Shown: positions 36,017 to 47,680 of the stretch, piece after piece | How positions within the stretch are numbered: position 1 is the stretch's first letter | Layout: each line of letters opens with the position of its first letter | Assembly (NCBI GenBank): GCA_020740775.1 | Contig: JAHEWK010000001.1 | Coordinates: 248,001 to 312,000, forward strand | Source of the DNA: Ilyonectria destructans | Lineage: Eukaryota > Ascomycota > Sordariomycetes > Hypocreales > Nectriaceae | Direction: 5' to 3' | Length of the DNA stretch: 64,000 nt | Translations under genes and position numbers: made by a program | Notes under the pieces: generated by a model | Told to the model about the DNA's origin: nothing | Databases searched by the model: none | What the model saw: only the letters and a program-made list of their open reading frames with translations

Positions 36017-38056
36017 ATAAACTACTTATTATCTTCTTTATTTTTAATAGAATACTCTATAGTATTTAAAACTATATTTAAAATCCTATTTAAGACTATA
36101 TCTAAAACTGAAGTCTATATAAAAAGGCAGATAAAAATAATATATAGAATAGCTTATTAAAAGACTCCTTTTACTACTATTTTAGCAGCAGAAAGGGACG
36201 AGAACAACACCCAACTCGTTAACTTACCCTAGGGGAGATACACAGAAGATTATCGCACAGGCATCTTAGATGGTCAGCCCGAAGCTGCACCAGACTATGC
36301 ATATAAGGTCGGATGGATCTGAGGCTTATATCTCCTGATAGAGAAGCATCTCATTAGGTAGGATCTCGGGTCGGTCGTAGGAAATTCCGCTGGCAAGGCT
36401 TCAATAGAATCTGCAGCAGCCCGATATCTAAGGGATGTCTAGAATAGAGGTCGGACAAGAAAAGTAGTAACAGTCAAAATAGACTTAAATAAATCTCTCA
36501 AAAATAAAGGCAACAATTTAATAGACTCCCTAGTTATCTCAAGTCCTTTCGGTCTCTCTGATTTTTAGGAAGAATCTCTAAAGAAGTGAAAATCTATGTC
36601 TCTCCCTATGCTGTCCCCAACCTTCCCTTTTAACCTTATCCGGGACCCTCCTTAGGCACCCCTACTAGCACCCAGCTAGCCTAATCGTCCCTTATCGCCA
36701 GTCACACTATATTTAAACCTCTATTATAAGCTAATAACCTCTATACTATCTTCTAATAGTATAAGATAGCTTAAGAAATCTAGTTTACTATATTACCTTA
36801 AGAAGCTACTAAAACTAATTAATAATACTATAGGGCTATAGAGCTGCCTCTATATTATAGTAAAGCTAAATATACCTAATATATTAACTATAAGTAAATA
36901 GAAAGTTATTATAGAGTGGAAAATCTTATTAGAGACTAAATCTAAAAGAAAATAATAAGTTATCTTAATTAAAATAAAGCTGAGAATAAGTATATTAAAT
37001 AGAATATTAAAGTTAAAATAGTATAATAGCCTTTCTTATAGCAGTAAGAAATATAAAATATCTAAACTGCTACTAAAAAAGATTTAAAAATATAGATAAA
37101 AGTATATAAGGGAGAGAATACCCTCTATTAAAATCTATATAAATAATAGAAGATACAATTAGTATATATTATTTAAATAAGAAAGAGAAAGTAGATTTCT
37201 AAATATAGATTTTATAATTTAATAGCTTAATCTAATAGAGTTATTCTTAAGTTTAAATATAGAGTAAATTTAACTTAATAGTTACTTATATTATAATAAG
37301 AGATATAGATATAATAGTATAATATTATAATATTAAATAACTCTATAATATTACTATATTCCCTACTATATCTATATAATATACCTATTCTAATTAATAT
37401 TCTAAATATATATTTCTAACCTCTTTACTATCTGGAGTATTAATAAGTTAGTAGTTATTTCTATAGTAGCTATTAGTTAAATTATACCTAAAACTGTAAT
37501 ATTTATATTTTAATATTTATTATTAATACTTTAAAGCTAATTATAATTCTATATAGAAGTTATATCTAAAAGAGGATATTATTACTCTTAATAAAGAATA
37601 TTATTAAGAAATCTAATATATTACTCTTTAGTAAGCTAATATCTAAATAGTATTATTTCTATAATAATAGACTGCTCTTAAGGAGGATATTAAGTAGCTT
37701 AAGCTTTTATAAGTATTTAGAGGTCTATATAAAGTATAGTAGGAGATATTAAGTCTATTAGTAGAATTATAGTAGTTCTTTAATATTTAACTGGAAATAG
37801 TATTATTATTAGATAAGTAAGTTAGATTGAAGTCTATATTTATTAGTTATTAGTAATAAAGTATAGAATAAATAGATTATTACTATTAACTTATAGTATT
37901 TTAGTAGGTATTACTAAATTATCTATAAATATAGAGATATTTTAAGGGTTTTAATACTGGCTTTAATTACAGTTATATATCTTAATATCTTAAGATTATT
38001 ATTTAATATAGAAAAAGAGTATATTTTAAGAGAAGAAATCCTACTTTTTATACTAT

Positions 38057-38285
38057 ATCTATTAAAGTTATTTACTTATATATAACTATATATATTAAGG
38101 TTATCTACCTATAGATAATAGCTATAAAGTTATTTACTTTCTAATAACTATATATATTAAAGTTACCTACTTATAAATAATAGCTATAAAGTTATTTACT
38201 TCCTAATAACTATATATATTAAAGTTATTTACTTCTATATAACTATATATATTAAAGTTACCTACTTATAGATAATAGCTATAGT
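38057..38285. repeat. 62-bp tandem repeat (two full and several partial units)
   Basis: Full units occupy 38092-38153 and 38154-38215. Partial units containing ATTAAAGTTA, TTTACTT and TAATAGCTATA lie on both sides. The array sits between the retroelement debris and the right terminal inverted repeat. Confidence 0.8.
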
Positions 38286-38450
38286 ATTATAACCAAATTG
38301 TATATTATTTACAGCCTTCTGCAGAGTGGTATATTGCCTTTAGGTTAAATATAATACCTTAAATAGCTAAATATACACCAAATTATTATATTTATTTAAT
38401 AGTATCAATAAATGCCCTGTAGGTATACATAAAAGAGATATCCCTTGAAG

Positions 38451-38540
38451 TTACTATATAACCGATCTTTATTGCACGCCTAGGCGTATAAATGTTACGT
38501 GTTGGTATTTATATGCCTAGGCGTGCCGGTACTGTTCGCC
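38451..38540 (-). repeat. Right 90-bp terminal inverted repeat with an internal hairpin
   Basis: Its reverse complement starts GGCGAACAGTACCGGCACGC. Within it, 38474-38493 and 38507-38526 form 20-bp inverted arms with one mismatch around a 13-base loop, each arm carrying GCACGCCTAGG or its complement. Confidence 0.85.
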
Positions 38541-38661
38541 CTAAGACCCTGCTTCCTTAGTCATCACGGTCGGGCCGGACCCCGCTGTGTGACGCTATGT
38601 TGCATCACGCCCCAAACGCATTCATTCCAGAGACCTCCCAAAGTTCTCAACACCCAACAAC

Positions 38662-39597
38662 ATGGATGATTCGGACAGCGATGATGACATGGGACCTGTC
38701 GAGCTCCCTAGCGGCCGCTTGATATGCCGCCCACACGGTCTAGTGGTCTGCGGACGCTGCTGTGTCGACTACAGCTTCATGGATGAGGTGCTGGAGGACT
38801 CGGATGAAGCGGCCGAGCGAGAGAGTCAGGAGCTCTACAATCAACTGAGTCCCGAGAGCCGCGCTGAGATTGATGCACGATGGGGTCCCCCGAGCCGGAC
38901 TCCGAGTGTGAGCTTTGATCCTACAGGCGACATCAGACGAGGCATAGGGCGAGTGCTCCCCACCAAGTTTGTGCCGCCATCGCCAGTATGTACACCAAAC
39001 AGCTTGTTCCCTCTCGGCATCAGTCGTCAAGCCATCCCTGCGGTCACTCGATTTATACGCCGCGACGACCCCGAATAGTTCCTTATGTACACCGACGGAG
39101 CGTGCCTCAACAACGGACAGGCCAACCCCAAAGCAGGCTGGGCATACATCTTCCGGCCGGCGTCAACAACCCCTGCAGGCATTATATCCGGGCGTCTCGA
39201 AAACAAAGGCCCCTTTGGAGGCGAACACGGCCAGACCAGCAACCACGCCGAACTGCAAGCCATTCTCGCCGTATTGCATTTCCGTCACTGGGTAGGCAAG
39301 GGCTTCAGCACGCTGGTCTTTGCCACCGACTCGGAATACGTCGCTAAAGGTGCCACCGAGTGGGCTCGCGGCTGGGTACACAACAGATAGACAACCCGCA
39401 CGGGCGCTGATGTCAAGAACAAGGATCTCTGGGAGATGCTCCTCGGGGAGGCTGAGCGATGGCATGATAGAGGATTGGGGATTCAGTTCTGGAGGATCCC
39501 CCGCGAGTTGAATGTCGAGGCTGACCATGCGGCTAAGGAAGCTGCAGATAATGAGAATGTTGGGAGGTACCTTGAAGTTAAAGGCGTGCTCTGCTAG
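38662..39597 (+). pseudogene. RNase H-domain protein gene with two RIP-type nonsense mutations
   Basis: One frame runs from ATG 38662 to TAG 39595-39597 with only two internal stops, TAG at 39076-39078 and TAG at 39388-39390. The N-terminal part has an acidic start and a Cys/His motif (CRPHGLVVCGRCCVDYSF), a pairing I recall from fungal RNase H-like proteins. The RNase H fold follows with its acidic residues intact: YTDGACLNN (Asp), NHAELQAIL (Glu), FATDSEYV (Asp) and NVEADHAAKEAA (Asp). The stops fit CAG-to-TAG and TGG-to-TAG, i.e. C-to-T and G-to-A. The start codon lies about 120 bp from the end of the large TIR element. I infer that RIP spread into this single-copy gene. Without stops it would encode 311 residues. 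Confidence 0.85.
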
Positions 39598-40873
39598 TCT
39601 TAGCTGATATAAATACTAGTGGTGAGTATATTGAGGGTTTCTACTTTATACTTATCTTCCCCTTCCGATAGAGAGGGATAGTAGTCCTCATCACGCAACA
39701 CATTTACACACACTCAAGGTCCTCTTCGCTTCCTCGTGATTCGCTACTTGCGTCGCTGCCACCGTTATTGTTATCCTGTACGGCCTTACGACGGGCATGG
39801 TAGCACTTAATTAGGTGCCCGTTTATATATGATTTTAGGAGCTTCCTACAGTATGTACTAAGTACGCCCGAAGGTCGATATGAGTGAAGAGTAACCCGAA
39901 CTTGCTGACCGAGCGGTCGCGCTTCCGCAACATTGTCGTACATCACACCAGTGCGATTGCAGACAACGAGAGAGACAGTTGAGTACCTTCTTTTCCGACC
40001 AACTTCCAAAGTTTCGTTAAATTTGAGGGTTAATTAGCCAAATAGGAAAGAAACTTTTCATTGCCCCTACAGGCGACTGCTAGAACAGGGATCGTTAGAG
40101 TATCGTCACTAACGCCAATTACCTTATTTCCCCTCATCCACGCAGTGACGTTCTGTCTGCGATATGCGGCGGCAAAGTCGATTGCATCATAGGGCGGGCA
40201 AGAGACGGAGGCTGGCATGTCACTACGTCCCCTCCAATGGATGCAAAATACCGGGACCAGACTTTGACTTACGTAGGCATTCGCCACACTCCCCGAACTT
40301 CATCCCGTGGTTACGGTGGAAAATTGACTGGATACAGGGCAACGCCGCGGAACCAGGCGACAAATTGATCAAGGCCCGGTCCATGACGAGACCACGGAGC
40401 AAGAGCTCGTCATTCACTGAAGAAGGTGTCACATGTATCGGGATATCGGATTTCAACGGCTATGGCAGAAGTGAAGCTTTTCCTTCATCATCATAGGCAT
40501 CCATCGCCACCTGCCTCGTCAGCGGCCTCGTCATCGGCCTAGTTTTTCCTTCGTTCAGGTCAATAGCTAGATAAAGCCAAAGACCCCGAAGCATCCGGAG
40601 CGTTTCAGCTGTCGGAGGTCATCTGAGGCCATCATCATTTTCTTCGTCTATAAGACTGACGCAAAGACCCTCATTAGATAGAGAGAATATCAAGAACTTC
40701 TCACACATATGATCATTGCCATCTGCTAGATGCAACAGAAAGACAAAAGACGTGACGTCTATTGATGATATTCGGATCGACTAATCCAGGTCAGCAGCGT
40801 TGTTGAATTGCAGAGCCGTCCGATTAGAAAGCCTTTTATAAGATTCTTGATAGAGGATATCAACTCACGAAAT
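39598..40873. other. Intergenic region with weak coding traces
   Basis: Minus-strand open frames at 39704-40009, 40030-40287 and 40223-40456 lie one after the other, and plausible splice sites between the last two are visible. No family motif is recognised and the frames do not join cleanly, so no gene is called. The promoter of the phosphoesterase lies at the right end. Confidence 0.4.
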
Positions 40874-42371
40874 ATGAAGACTTTCCTAAACAACCTTATC
40901 CTCAAGATCCTCACGCTAGCGATAGGCAGAGATATACCAGTCGTCGCTACACTGACCACTTCGATCTTCCCAAAGCCAAGCGTCGAAATCATTAGAGATA
41001 TTCAAGCCACAGTTCCGCGGGCAATTGAAGAGCCAAGTGTACCAGGGGCGGGGTTCAGCCGTATGTTCCAGATATGGCTGGAGAATGCTAATTTCGAGGT
41101 ATGTGCCAGCTCTAACCTCTTAGGATGGTAGGATGTACAAGTGATATAAGACAGACGCTTACATCAATGCAGACAGCAGCTGGCAACAAGGACATGCGCT
41201 GGCTCGCTGAGCAGGGCATCCTCCTGGGGAATTACTACGCAAGTCAGATACTAAGCTCTCAGGAGTGAGCGCGCTGCAATTAACATTTCCTGCAGTCACT
41301 CATCCATCGGAACCCAACTATATCGCCGCCGTGGGAGGCGACACATTCGGCTTGCAGAACGACCGCTACCATCGTATCCCGGCTAACATCTCTACCGTAA
41401 TTGAACTTCTCGACACTAAGCAGATTCCCTGGGCTGAGTATCAGGAAGACTTTTCGTACAGCGACGTCCAAGGAGCTAATGGAGATGGCTATGTGCGCAA
41501 GCACGATCCACTATCCTCTTACGATATTATCTCAAACAATGCGACCCGTATGGCTCGGATCAAGAATTTTACCAACTTTGAACAAGATTTGGCGGGTAGG
41601 AACCTCCCTCAGTGGGCATTCTTCACGCCAAATATCCGCAATGATGGGCACGACACTGGGCTTGCCTTTGCAGGCAGATGGCTCCATAAGTGGCTTGGTC
41701 CCCTTCTGAAGAATGAGTACTTCATGAACGGGAATCTCATAGTGGTCACCTTTGATGAAGCTAAACAGGATGACATTCCTAATAAGGTGTTCACGGTTCT
41801 CCTCGGAGGCGCGGTTTCCCCGTCCCTACGCGGCACCACAGACAACATGTACTACAACCACTATTCCATGCTGTCTACTGTGTCGGTGAATTGGGACCTC
41901 CCCTCCCTCGGCCGCTGGGACTGCGATGCTAATGTGTTCTCTGTCCTGGCTAACAAAGTAGGCTACAATAACACCGACATTGCGTACCGGGGCTTGTTGT
42001 GGAATGTGTCCTACCCCGGGCCGCTCAACGATGTACAAGAACTGCCCGGGTGGTGGCCGAGACCTGACACGGAAGCCAAGTGTGCCGCCGGCAGAGGCGT
42101 CTTGGGATCAGTCAAGTCAGTATGGGGCATGTCTGGGGGGTCATACAACTACACTAATGTTTATCCCTATGACAACAAATACCATGCCACCAAGGGGCCC
42201 GTTCCGGCTGTTGGGGTTAATGACGCTTCTTCATCGATCAATCCATCCAATGCCACGCCGAGTCAAACTGGTTCCACTGGCGGAAGCAAAAACAGCGGCT
42301 CTCTAACTAAGGCTGCTCCTGTTTCCTTATCACTGCTATTGTTAAATATCGTTATAACGGCGCTTTCGTGA
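40874..42371 (+). CDS. Secreted GPI-anchored phosphoesterase (acid phosphatase type, PF04185-like)
   Basis: Three exons, 40874-41098, 41173-41242 and 41296-42371, give 456 residues in continuous frame with canonical splice sites. The protein has an N-terminal hydrophobic segment. The phosphoesterase-family motifs are FQIWLENANFE, THPSEPNY, FFTPNIRNDGHD and VVTFDE, with conserved Asp/His/Glu residues expected to coordinate the metal. After the catalytic domain comes a Ser/Thr/Gly-rich linker and a hydrophobic tail of the GPI-signal kind (SLSLLLLNIVITALS). The family includes fungal PhoA-type acid phosphatases that release phosphate outside the cell. The N-terminal segment contains a charged GRD after the hydrophobic run, so secretion efficiency is uncertain. 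The gene is isolated, with no partner nearby. Confidence 0.85.
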
Positions 42372-43546
42372 CCTTGGATAGTTTATCTAAATTGAAGTCT
42401 CAGCTGAGGTAATAGTGATAGAATAAATCCTCCGACATATCAAATACCGTGTACTTAGTGTGAGATTGACCCCAAAAATCCCTCACAGAAAGAGGGGTCG
42501 GAGGCATCCTTGATCCATACAACCGCCATCCTTTGTCTCCGCCCTCTATATCAGATGGTTCAGGCCGGCGTCGAGCTATGGAAGCAGCCATTCTATGTTA
42601 GTTTGGGAGATGGGGCCTCCCATCAAGATGGCGAAGATGAAAAGTGACCCATACCCGCCAGCATTCATCCCGTTGAAGTCGACTGAGTTAAAAGGCCGGA
42701 GTTTTCCCAAGAAGTTGTTGAGGCGGCTTGATGACCATAACAGTCACCTATACGGAGTCTGTGACCGTGACTGCGGTTGACAGCGGCGGCGACAGAGGTA
42801 TCTACACCTTCTACTTTGATGTGGATGTTTTCGATACGGAGATTTCTCTTTAGGGTGTGCTCCTGTCTGCACTATAGATCGTGGGGAGACTAGAGCGAAA
42901 GCGAAAGGTCATGGGTTTAGAAAACTTGCTAGCTCAATGGATAGTCTGTGAGATATAATAGGATCATCTTTCGAATGACGTCCGTTGTAATGTAAGTAAC
43001 TCATCTTCCACTCGAAGTTCCATTCATGATTGGTATGGCGAATATCTAGAGGCCATCTCAAAGAGGGCTTATCTTGGTATTCAATGGTGGTGACATTGTT
43101 CCAGGCTCTCTCTGCGGCCTTACCAAGCTTGTCACAAACAACCCCAACAATCAGGTACAGGTTGGTTGTCAAACCACACCGTGTTCAGATCTCGCAATTT
43201 TTATCAATTTTCAGGACGTAGGGTTGTACATTTAGATCCCATAAACACGTTGAAAGACACAATTGTGGATGGATATGTCAACGAAAGGGGTATGCCGCAC
43301 GAAACTCGTGACAGGAACATTACTTAAGCGACCATCAGAGAATGTGAATGTTCGAAGGTTCAAGGCTTGCCCGCAAAGTGTACAGCTTGACACGCATCGA
43401 GGGATGCAAAGAATCTCTGTTCCGGACTGGCTAGAAATGCTTGCTACATCGTACTTGTTCACTGCTCCTTCCCTTCTGCCTTCTCGGACTGCTCCGGCAC
43501 GTTGAGTTTCTAGCTATAAACAGCGTAATCGAGGCTGGTAGTGCAT
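42372..43546. other. Intergenic region with degenerate coding fragments
   Basis: On the minus strand at 42400-42591 a frame with PLSVRDFWGQ resembles a fragment of fungal membrane-bound acyltransferase-like proteins, and a second hydrophobic fragment near 42585-42680 (NGMNAGGYGSLFIFAIL) has no known family. Neither can be extended. No intact gene is present. Confidence 0.35.
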
Positions 43547-43774
43547 TTACTTCGCATTTAGAATTGATACGTACACTTTCAGATAAGCATAACCTTTTAC
43601 GCTACTGAGTTCCTTTCTGACCTCCCCACACAGGACAACGGCATCCTCCTTAGACCAGGAAAGGGTCCTGGTGAACATGTCCAGGCTCCAGCCTTCCAAG
43701 CTGGCGTCGAAATGTACAAGATTCCATCTTCCGAGCTCTTTACGCTTCTCATGGTTGTCAATCATTCCTCCCAA
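43547..43774 (-). pseudogene. C-terminal fragment of a fungal SAM-dependent methyltransferase
   Basis: The frame reads RKELGRWNLVHFDASLEGWS, then FTRTLSWSKEDAVVL and VRKELSSVKGYAYLKVYV, which is the conserved C-terminal end of LaeA/TAM-like methyltransferases of ascomycetes. The SAM-binding part is absent upstream, where a different fragment abuts. The piece is therefore a relic. Confidence 0.55.
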
Positions 43775-43858
43775 TTGAGATGGCTGTTAGGGGTCGCCTC
43801 TATAGCTTGTTTAGCGATGGATATGGCAGCCTCGTCTAGGTCCGCCATGTACCAGTCA
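43766..43858 (-). pseudogene. TPR-repeat fragment
   Basis: The minus strand encodes DLDEAAISIAKQAIEATPN, which matches one tetratricopeptide unit of the kind found in fungal NLR/CHAT-associated TPR proteins. Only one repeat remains and it is directly followed, in another frame, by the methyltransferase fragment. Confidence 0.5.
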
Positions 43859-43862
43859 CCGA

Positions 43863-45364
43863 GTATATATGTTGGCTTATAATTTGATTCAGTCCAATTG
43901 CAATGTGTAGTAATGCTGCCTGTATGTTAAATTTGCACATCCTTTGCCTTCGTTCATCCTCTTATTACACTTTATCTTCCTCCATGAAGAGTTATCGATT
44001 GCTGTTGGTATCCTCCCTTTAGCGTGCCTTTATTTGTTTGCTGCTGTTACTCCCTCGAATCTTTGGACTGTATGCCATGAAGAAATCGACTGACTTAAAA
44101 GCTAACCAGCGGCTATTCTACTTCTTCTACCACGCCACCGACCAGCGCATCAACAAGGCAACTGGTAAGGGAATTTGCATATAAACAAGTCCCCTACACA
44201 GTGCTGACGCGAGTTCGCAAAGACAACAAACTCTTCCTCTCCCTTACTAACAACACCCCCCAGAAGCCAATTCTCAAGCCTTCCGACGTCGACCTCATCC
44301 TCCACGCCCGTCCCTACAAGCACATCTAGCAACAATGTATGGATAGCGGGCGCAGTAATAAATCCGATCGCCTTTATCGCCCTGCTAGGTGCTGGGCTGA
44401 GTATAGTATAAGAATAGCCGGCCACAACCGCCGCCGCCGCCGTCCCCGAATATGCCTCGACGACAGGTACGTCCAGCCGATATCGGAAATGAATGTCGAG
44501 CACATGCCCCAAATGCTGCATTCGAACGAGGTCGTTGAGTTGTCGGCTAACCCTAGTCCTTATCAGGGACCCAATGCTGTTAGATAATAATACCAATAAC
44601 ATCCGGGCGGTAAGATTAGTGGAAAAGACTTCCATCATACTGCACTTAGTCCAATCGAGTGCACATGTGAATGCCAGCGACTACAAGGCCGTGCCATCGG
44701 TACGCACAAGCATAGACATATAGCATGATTCACATGTGAGCGCAATTACTTTAGTTCTTCTCTTACGCTTCGTGTCTGTTTCGTCTGCCCATCACTTTAT
44801 CCAGCGTTGTGATGTCCTGTATTCCTCATCTAAATTCTTATATCAAACCTTATTATTCACTCACTTTCAGCTTCTTGTCAGCTACGCCGGTCTCTTTCTT
44901 GAGAAGATATGATCTAAAACTAAGCGTTTGCGATCACTCCACATAGTGCCAGTAGTTTTGATCTTTTAGTTAGCACGATCGTTGATGTGTACCATTGTCT
45001 TTAACACAGATTTCGTGAGAATGCCACATCTTCTAGCGACTATTAGGATCGAATAGGACGTGGTTGGATGGAGTAGATAACGCACTCATTCATTACAATA
45101 TAGGTTACAAGAACTGTAATCCATACAGCGATACTGTCTTCATAAATGAGTCATTATAATGAACTAGGCCTTTTCTATCGTTTATAGATCCTCGTGACTG
45201 ACTATCACAATAATTAAGAGAGTTGAGGAAGAATACTCCCCTCGGTAAATGATAATCGACTACCAGCAACATGTTAGACAAATGGTCGCGTCAACGGCTA
45301 CGTAACCCACATCAACGTCCTATATATCCAAGAATACTCTCTAAATACGCCCTTCTTAGATGTC
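43863..45364. other. Intergenic region, no supported gene
   Basis: A short plus-strand frame from 44077 (with FYFFYHATDQRINKAT), followed by a possible intron with ACTAAC branch site and a downstream piece ending KHI near 44327, hints at a small gene, but the phases do not match. The minus-strand frame at 44150-44638 has no family motif. The rest is unremarkable. Confidence 0.4.
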
Positions 45365-47231
45365 TTACTCGGAACTCAGGGACCTGTCAATTCCTTCCCA
45401 AAACTCACATCTATCAAACTGAGATTCTCCAACGGATTCCATGTGCAAGTTGTCAAGCTCGATCAGCAACTTGGATTGCGATTCGTTCCACGGATGCCAC
45501 TCTGGCGCTTCACTACTCCGGTAAGGGTTCGGTGACAAGGTGCGCACGAATGATATCCAATAATCCATGAATACAGGTACCAGCGGCGCATTATAGGTGT
45601 AAAGGCTCGCCGGTGCTGTGTACCGGCCTGGGTTATTCGTGTTGTTGGGGCCAAATACGGCACCCTCTTCATAGCCGTGAGGTGTTCCAAAACCGATGGA
45701 AGCGTAGAAATCGTCGTAGATGTGGTTACGATAGGACCAAGCAGGTTCAGCATCTGCCTTGCGGATGGCTTCGAGGATGGAGATGGCTGGGCAGATGAGG
45801 GTTGATTCGCCGTAGGCTTGTTCGACAGACGGGAAATAGGGTGCGTTAGGAGGCGCGGGGTCCGAGAGAGGATAATATTCGGCAATCTTTGCATCGTCGT
45901 CGCTTGTTAAGCGAGGATAATTGTCGTTCATGAAGCTTATGACTTCTTGGGCGGTGGAAGCTTGGGGGACGAAGAAGACACCCTCTATTGTAGTAGGTTA
46001 GCAAACGAATTTAGTACGGAAGGCTTAAAGTCTCCCAAGACTAACCGTTCTGATTATTACCAATAATCATGGGAACCTTGGTGAACTCGCCACGGGCAAA
46101 CAGTTCCAGAGGCTCGTCAGGGATGAGATCTCCATCGATGACTGGAACCCAGTACCAAAACGGCGCTCCGCTTGATTCGGGGAATGGGCTCGGCACACTC
46201 GCTTCCTGGGTTACGTTCGTATCTCTGCTACGAAGGCACATCATCTCCTTCTCGGCACTGTCACTGGCACAGCCCAGCTGCTCAACGAAGCGGTCGTACT
46301 GCCATTCTAATTCAGTCTTTCGGGGTTGTTGCGGGACAAAGACAGACTCCATGATGCCGCCGGCGAAGAGCTTTGCAGTCGCAGGTTTTGGTGAGATGAG
46401 GTGCAGTGCGACGGAGCCGGCACCGGCTGAACTGCCGTGGATCACAACGTGCTCCGGGTCACCACCGAACTAGAGACACGTCAACAGCCTGCACATATTA
46501 GCGGTTGGCAGACTACTCTTACCTCGGAAATGTTTTCCTGGACCCATTGAAGTAAAGCAAGCTGGTCGCGAAGACCGTTGTTCAGGTCTCCATGCTCTTC
46601 GACAGCCTTACCTGCGAAGAAGCCGTATACGCCGACACGGTAGTTGAAATTGATTTGGATGATGTTGTGGCCTGATGTCTCGACCACCTCGGAGCCATTG
46701 TAATTAGGGCTCCAATTTTGGTTATATCCTGTAGAACAACGTGAGCAAGGCGTCTTCGCTGGTGGCCCTGGGAAGACAGATGGCCCTACCTCCTCCTTGA
46801 ATAAAAACCCAGACTGGTAACTTTGACTCGCGTGTAGCATCGGTGGGCTTCCATAAGTTGACGTAAAGACAGTCTTCACCGACTCCAGGTGCTTCTTTCT
46901 CGCTGGTTCCGATACAGAAGTTCTTAAACTAGAGCAGGGTCAGCGTCTTATTGTTCGATTGCTGATCTTGGACTGAGTGGTTTACTTCTTGGGCTAGTTC
47001 AATTCCTTGCTGTTCAAGTGGTGCTGGGGCTCGCCATCGAAGGTCTCCCACAGGCGCTGCGGCATACCTCATGCCAATAAACTGGTCCACGCCATTTCTA
47101 AGGGATTTACCAACATAGGTAGCGTAGTCCAGTTTGATTCGAGGGCCCTTCAGTGTGTCTGAGGAGGCCATAACGGCTGGGAGGTTTGCAAGTAGGCCAA
47201 CTACGGCCGAGAGGGTCTTTGTAGGGAACAT
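45365..47231 (-). CDS. Secreted type-B carboxylesterase/lipase
   Basis: Five exons, 47231-46986, 46928-46790, 46728-46523, 46469-46046 and 45984-45365, give 544 residues with all phases consistent. The N-terminus is a signal peptide (about residues 1-24). Family features appear in order: YVGKSLRNGVDQFIGMRYA, the EDCLYVNLW signature, the GGG oxyanion loop, GSSAG with the catalytic Ser (GxSxG), a Glu in NGEGVFF, and a His in GTPHGYEEG. The enzyme hydrolyses carboxylic esters, probably outside the cell. It lies 450 bp downstream of a Zn(II)2Cys6 regulator gene on the same strand, a possible regulatory pair. The start at 47231 is the only in-frame ATG before the signal peptide. Confidence 0.9.
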
Positions 47232-47680
47232 GGTCACAGTAGATGGCCCACAGTCTCAGGTTTCTCGATGACATGTTCCCTCTTTGAGTGCGAGCGGCCA
47301 TGATTTTATCGTTTAAATTTTGATTGACGTGATAATGCCTCTTTCGCAGCTTTGCCGGGGTGTATTGCTTACGGACATCCGAGGCGGGGAATGTGGAGAC
47401 AATCGGACTTCTTAAGCAACACCGAGATGTCTATCCCAGGCACATCGGACCCCGTATGACCGGCTGATTATCCCGGCTAATTATAAATGGCTTATCAATT
47501 TGCTTACTTTAGCCGTACTTCACTCTAATGACGATCCCCCCCCGAAACCAGGATGGCTAGGCTGACCGGCCGAAGGACATAATATGACGAGTCCATTTTC
47601 CTCGTCTTCCTGCCCAGGAAGTGTGAGGTCGGTCATCAACATCTCGACCTAATCACAGGCTAATCAGCTCAAAACTTTAA
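47232..47680. other. Promoter region of the carboxylesterase
   Basis: The spacer between the regulator's stop and the esterase start holds several CGG/CCG triplets (for example near 47357, 47452 and 47566) that could serve Zn(II)2Cys6 proteins. I do not see a clear palindromic operator. Confidence 0.4.

Larger units (their letters stand above)
18950..38450. other. AT-rich, RIP-type transposon island
   Basis: About 19.5 kb composed largely of A and T, dominated by TpA, with no open frame of 60 codons or more in any of six frames between 18922 and 38662. Homologous repeat copies inside differ mainly by C/T and G/A transitions, the signature of repeat-induced point mutation. Short stretches with normal composition survive at 19813-19900 (host flank), inside the solo LTRs, and near 38290-38540. 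Individual resolvable elements are listed separately; most of the rest is too degraded to classify. Confidence 0.9.
19901..38540. mobile_element. 18.64-kb structure bounded by 90-bp terminal inverted repeats (Mutator-like in form)
   Basis: The first 90 bases (19901-19990) and the reverse complement of the last 90 (38451-38540) align without gaps and differ at about ten positions, all transitions. Outside lies CTAAGACCT on the left (19892-19900) and CTAAGACCC on the right (38541-38549). This is a 9-bp target duplication differing by one C/T, as RIP would cause. Long TIRs with an 8-10 bp duplication are known for Mutator-like elements (Hop in Fusarium is a fungal example). No transposase can be read. 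The interior is filled with other degraded elements, so the original element was probably much shorter and later served as an insertion target. Confidence 0.75.

Noticed and set aside
18950..38450. Centromere or mitochondrial insertion as explanation for the AT-rich block
   Set aside because: Gypsy domains, LTRs with target duplications and transition-only differences between repeats explain it as RIP-mutated transposons. No mitochondrial gene motif was seen.
18950..38450. Starship giant element with a tyrosine recombinase captain
   Set aside because: No DUF3435-like reading is visible at either end, and the long TIRs with a 9-bp duplication fit a DDE transposon better.
44150..44638. 162-codon minus-strand frame
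   Set aside because: No signal, domain or splice context; amino-acid pattern looks like chance.
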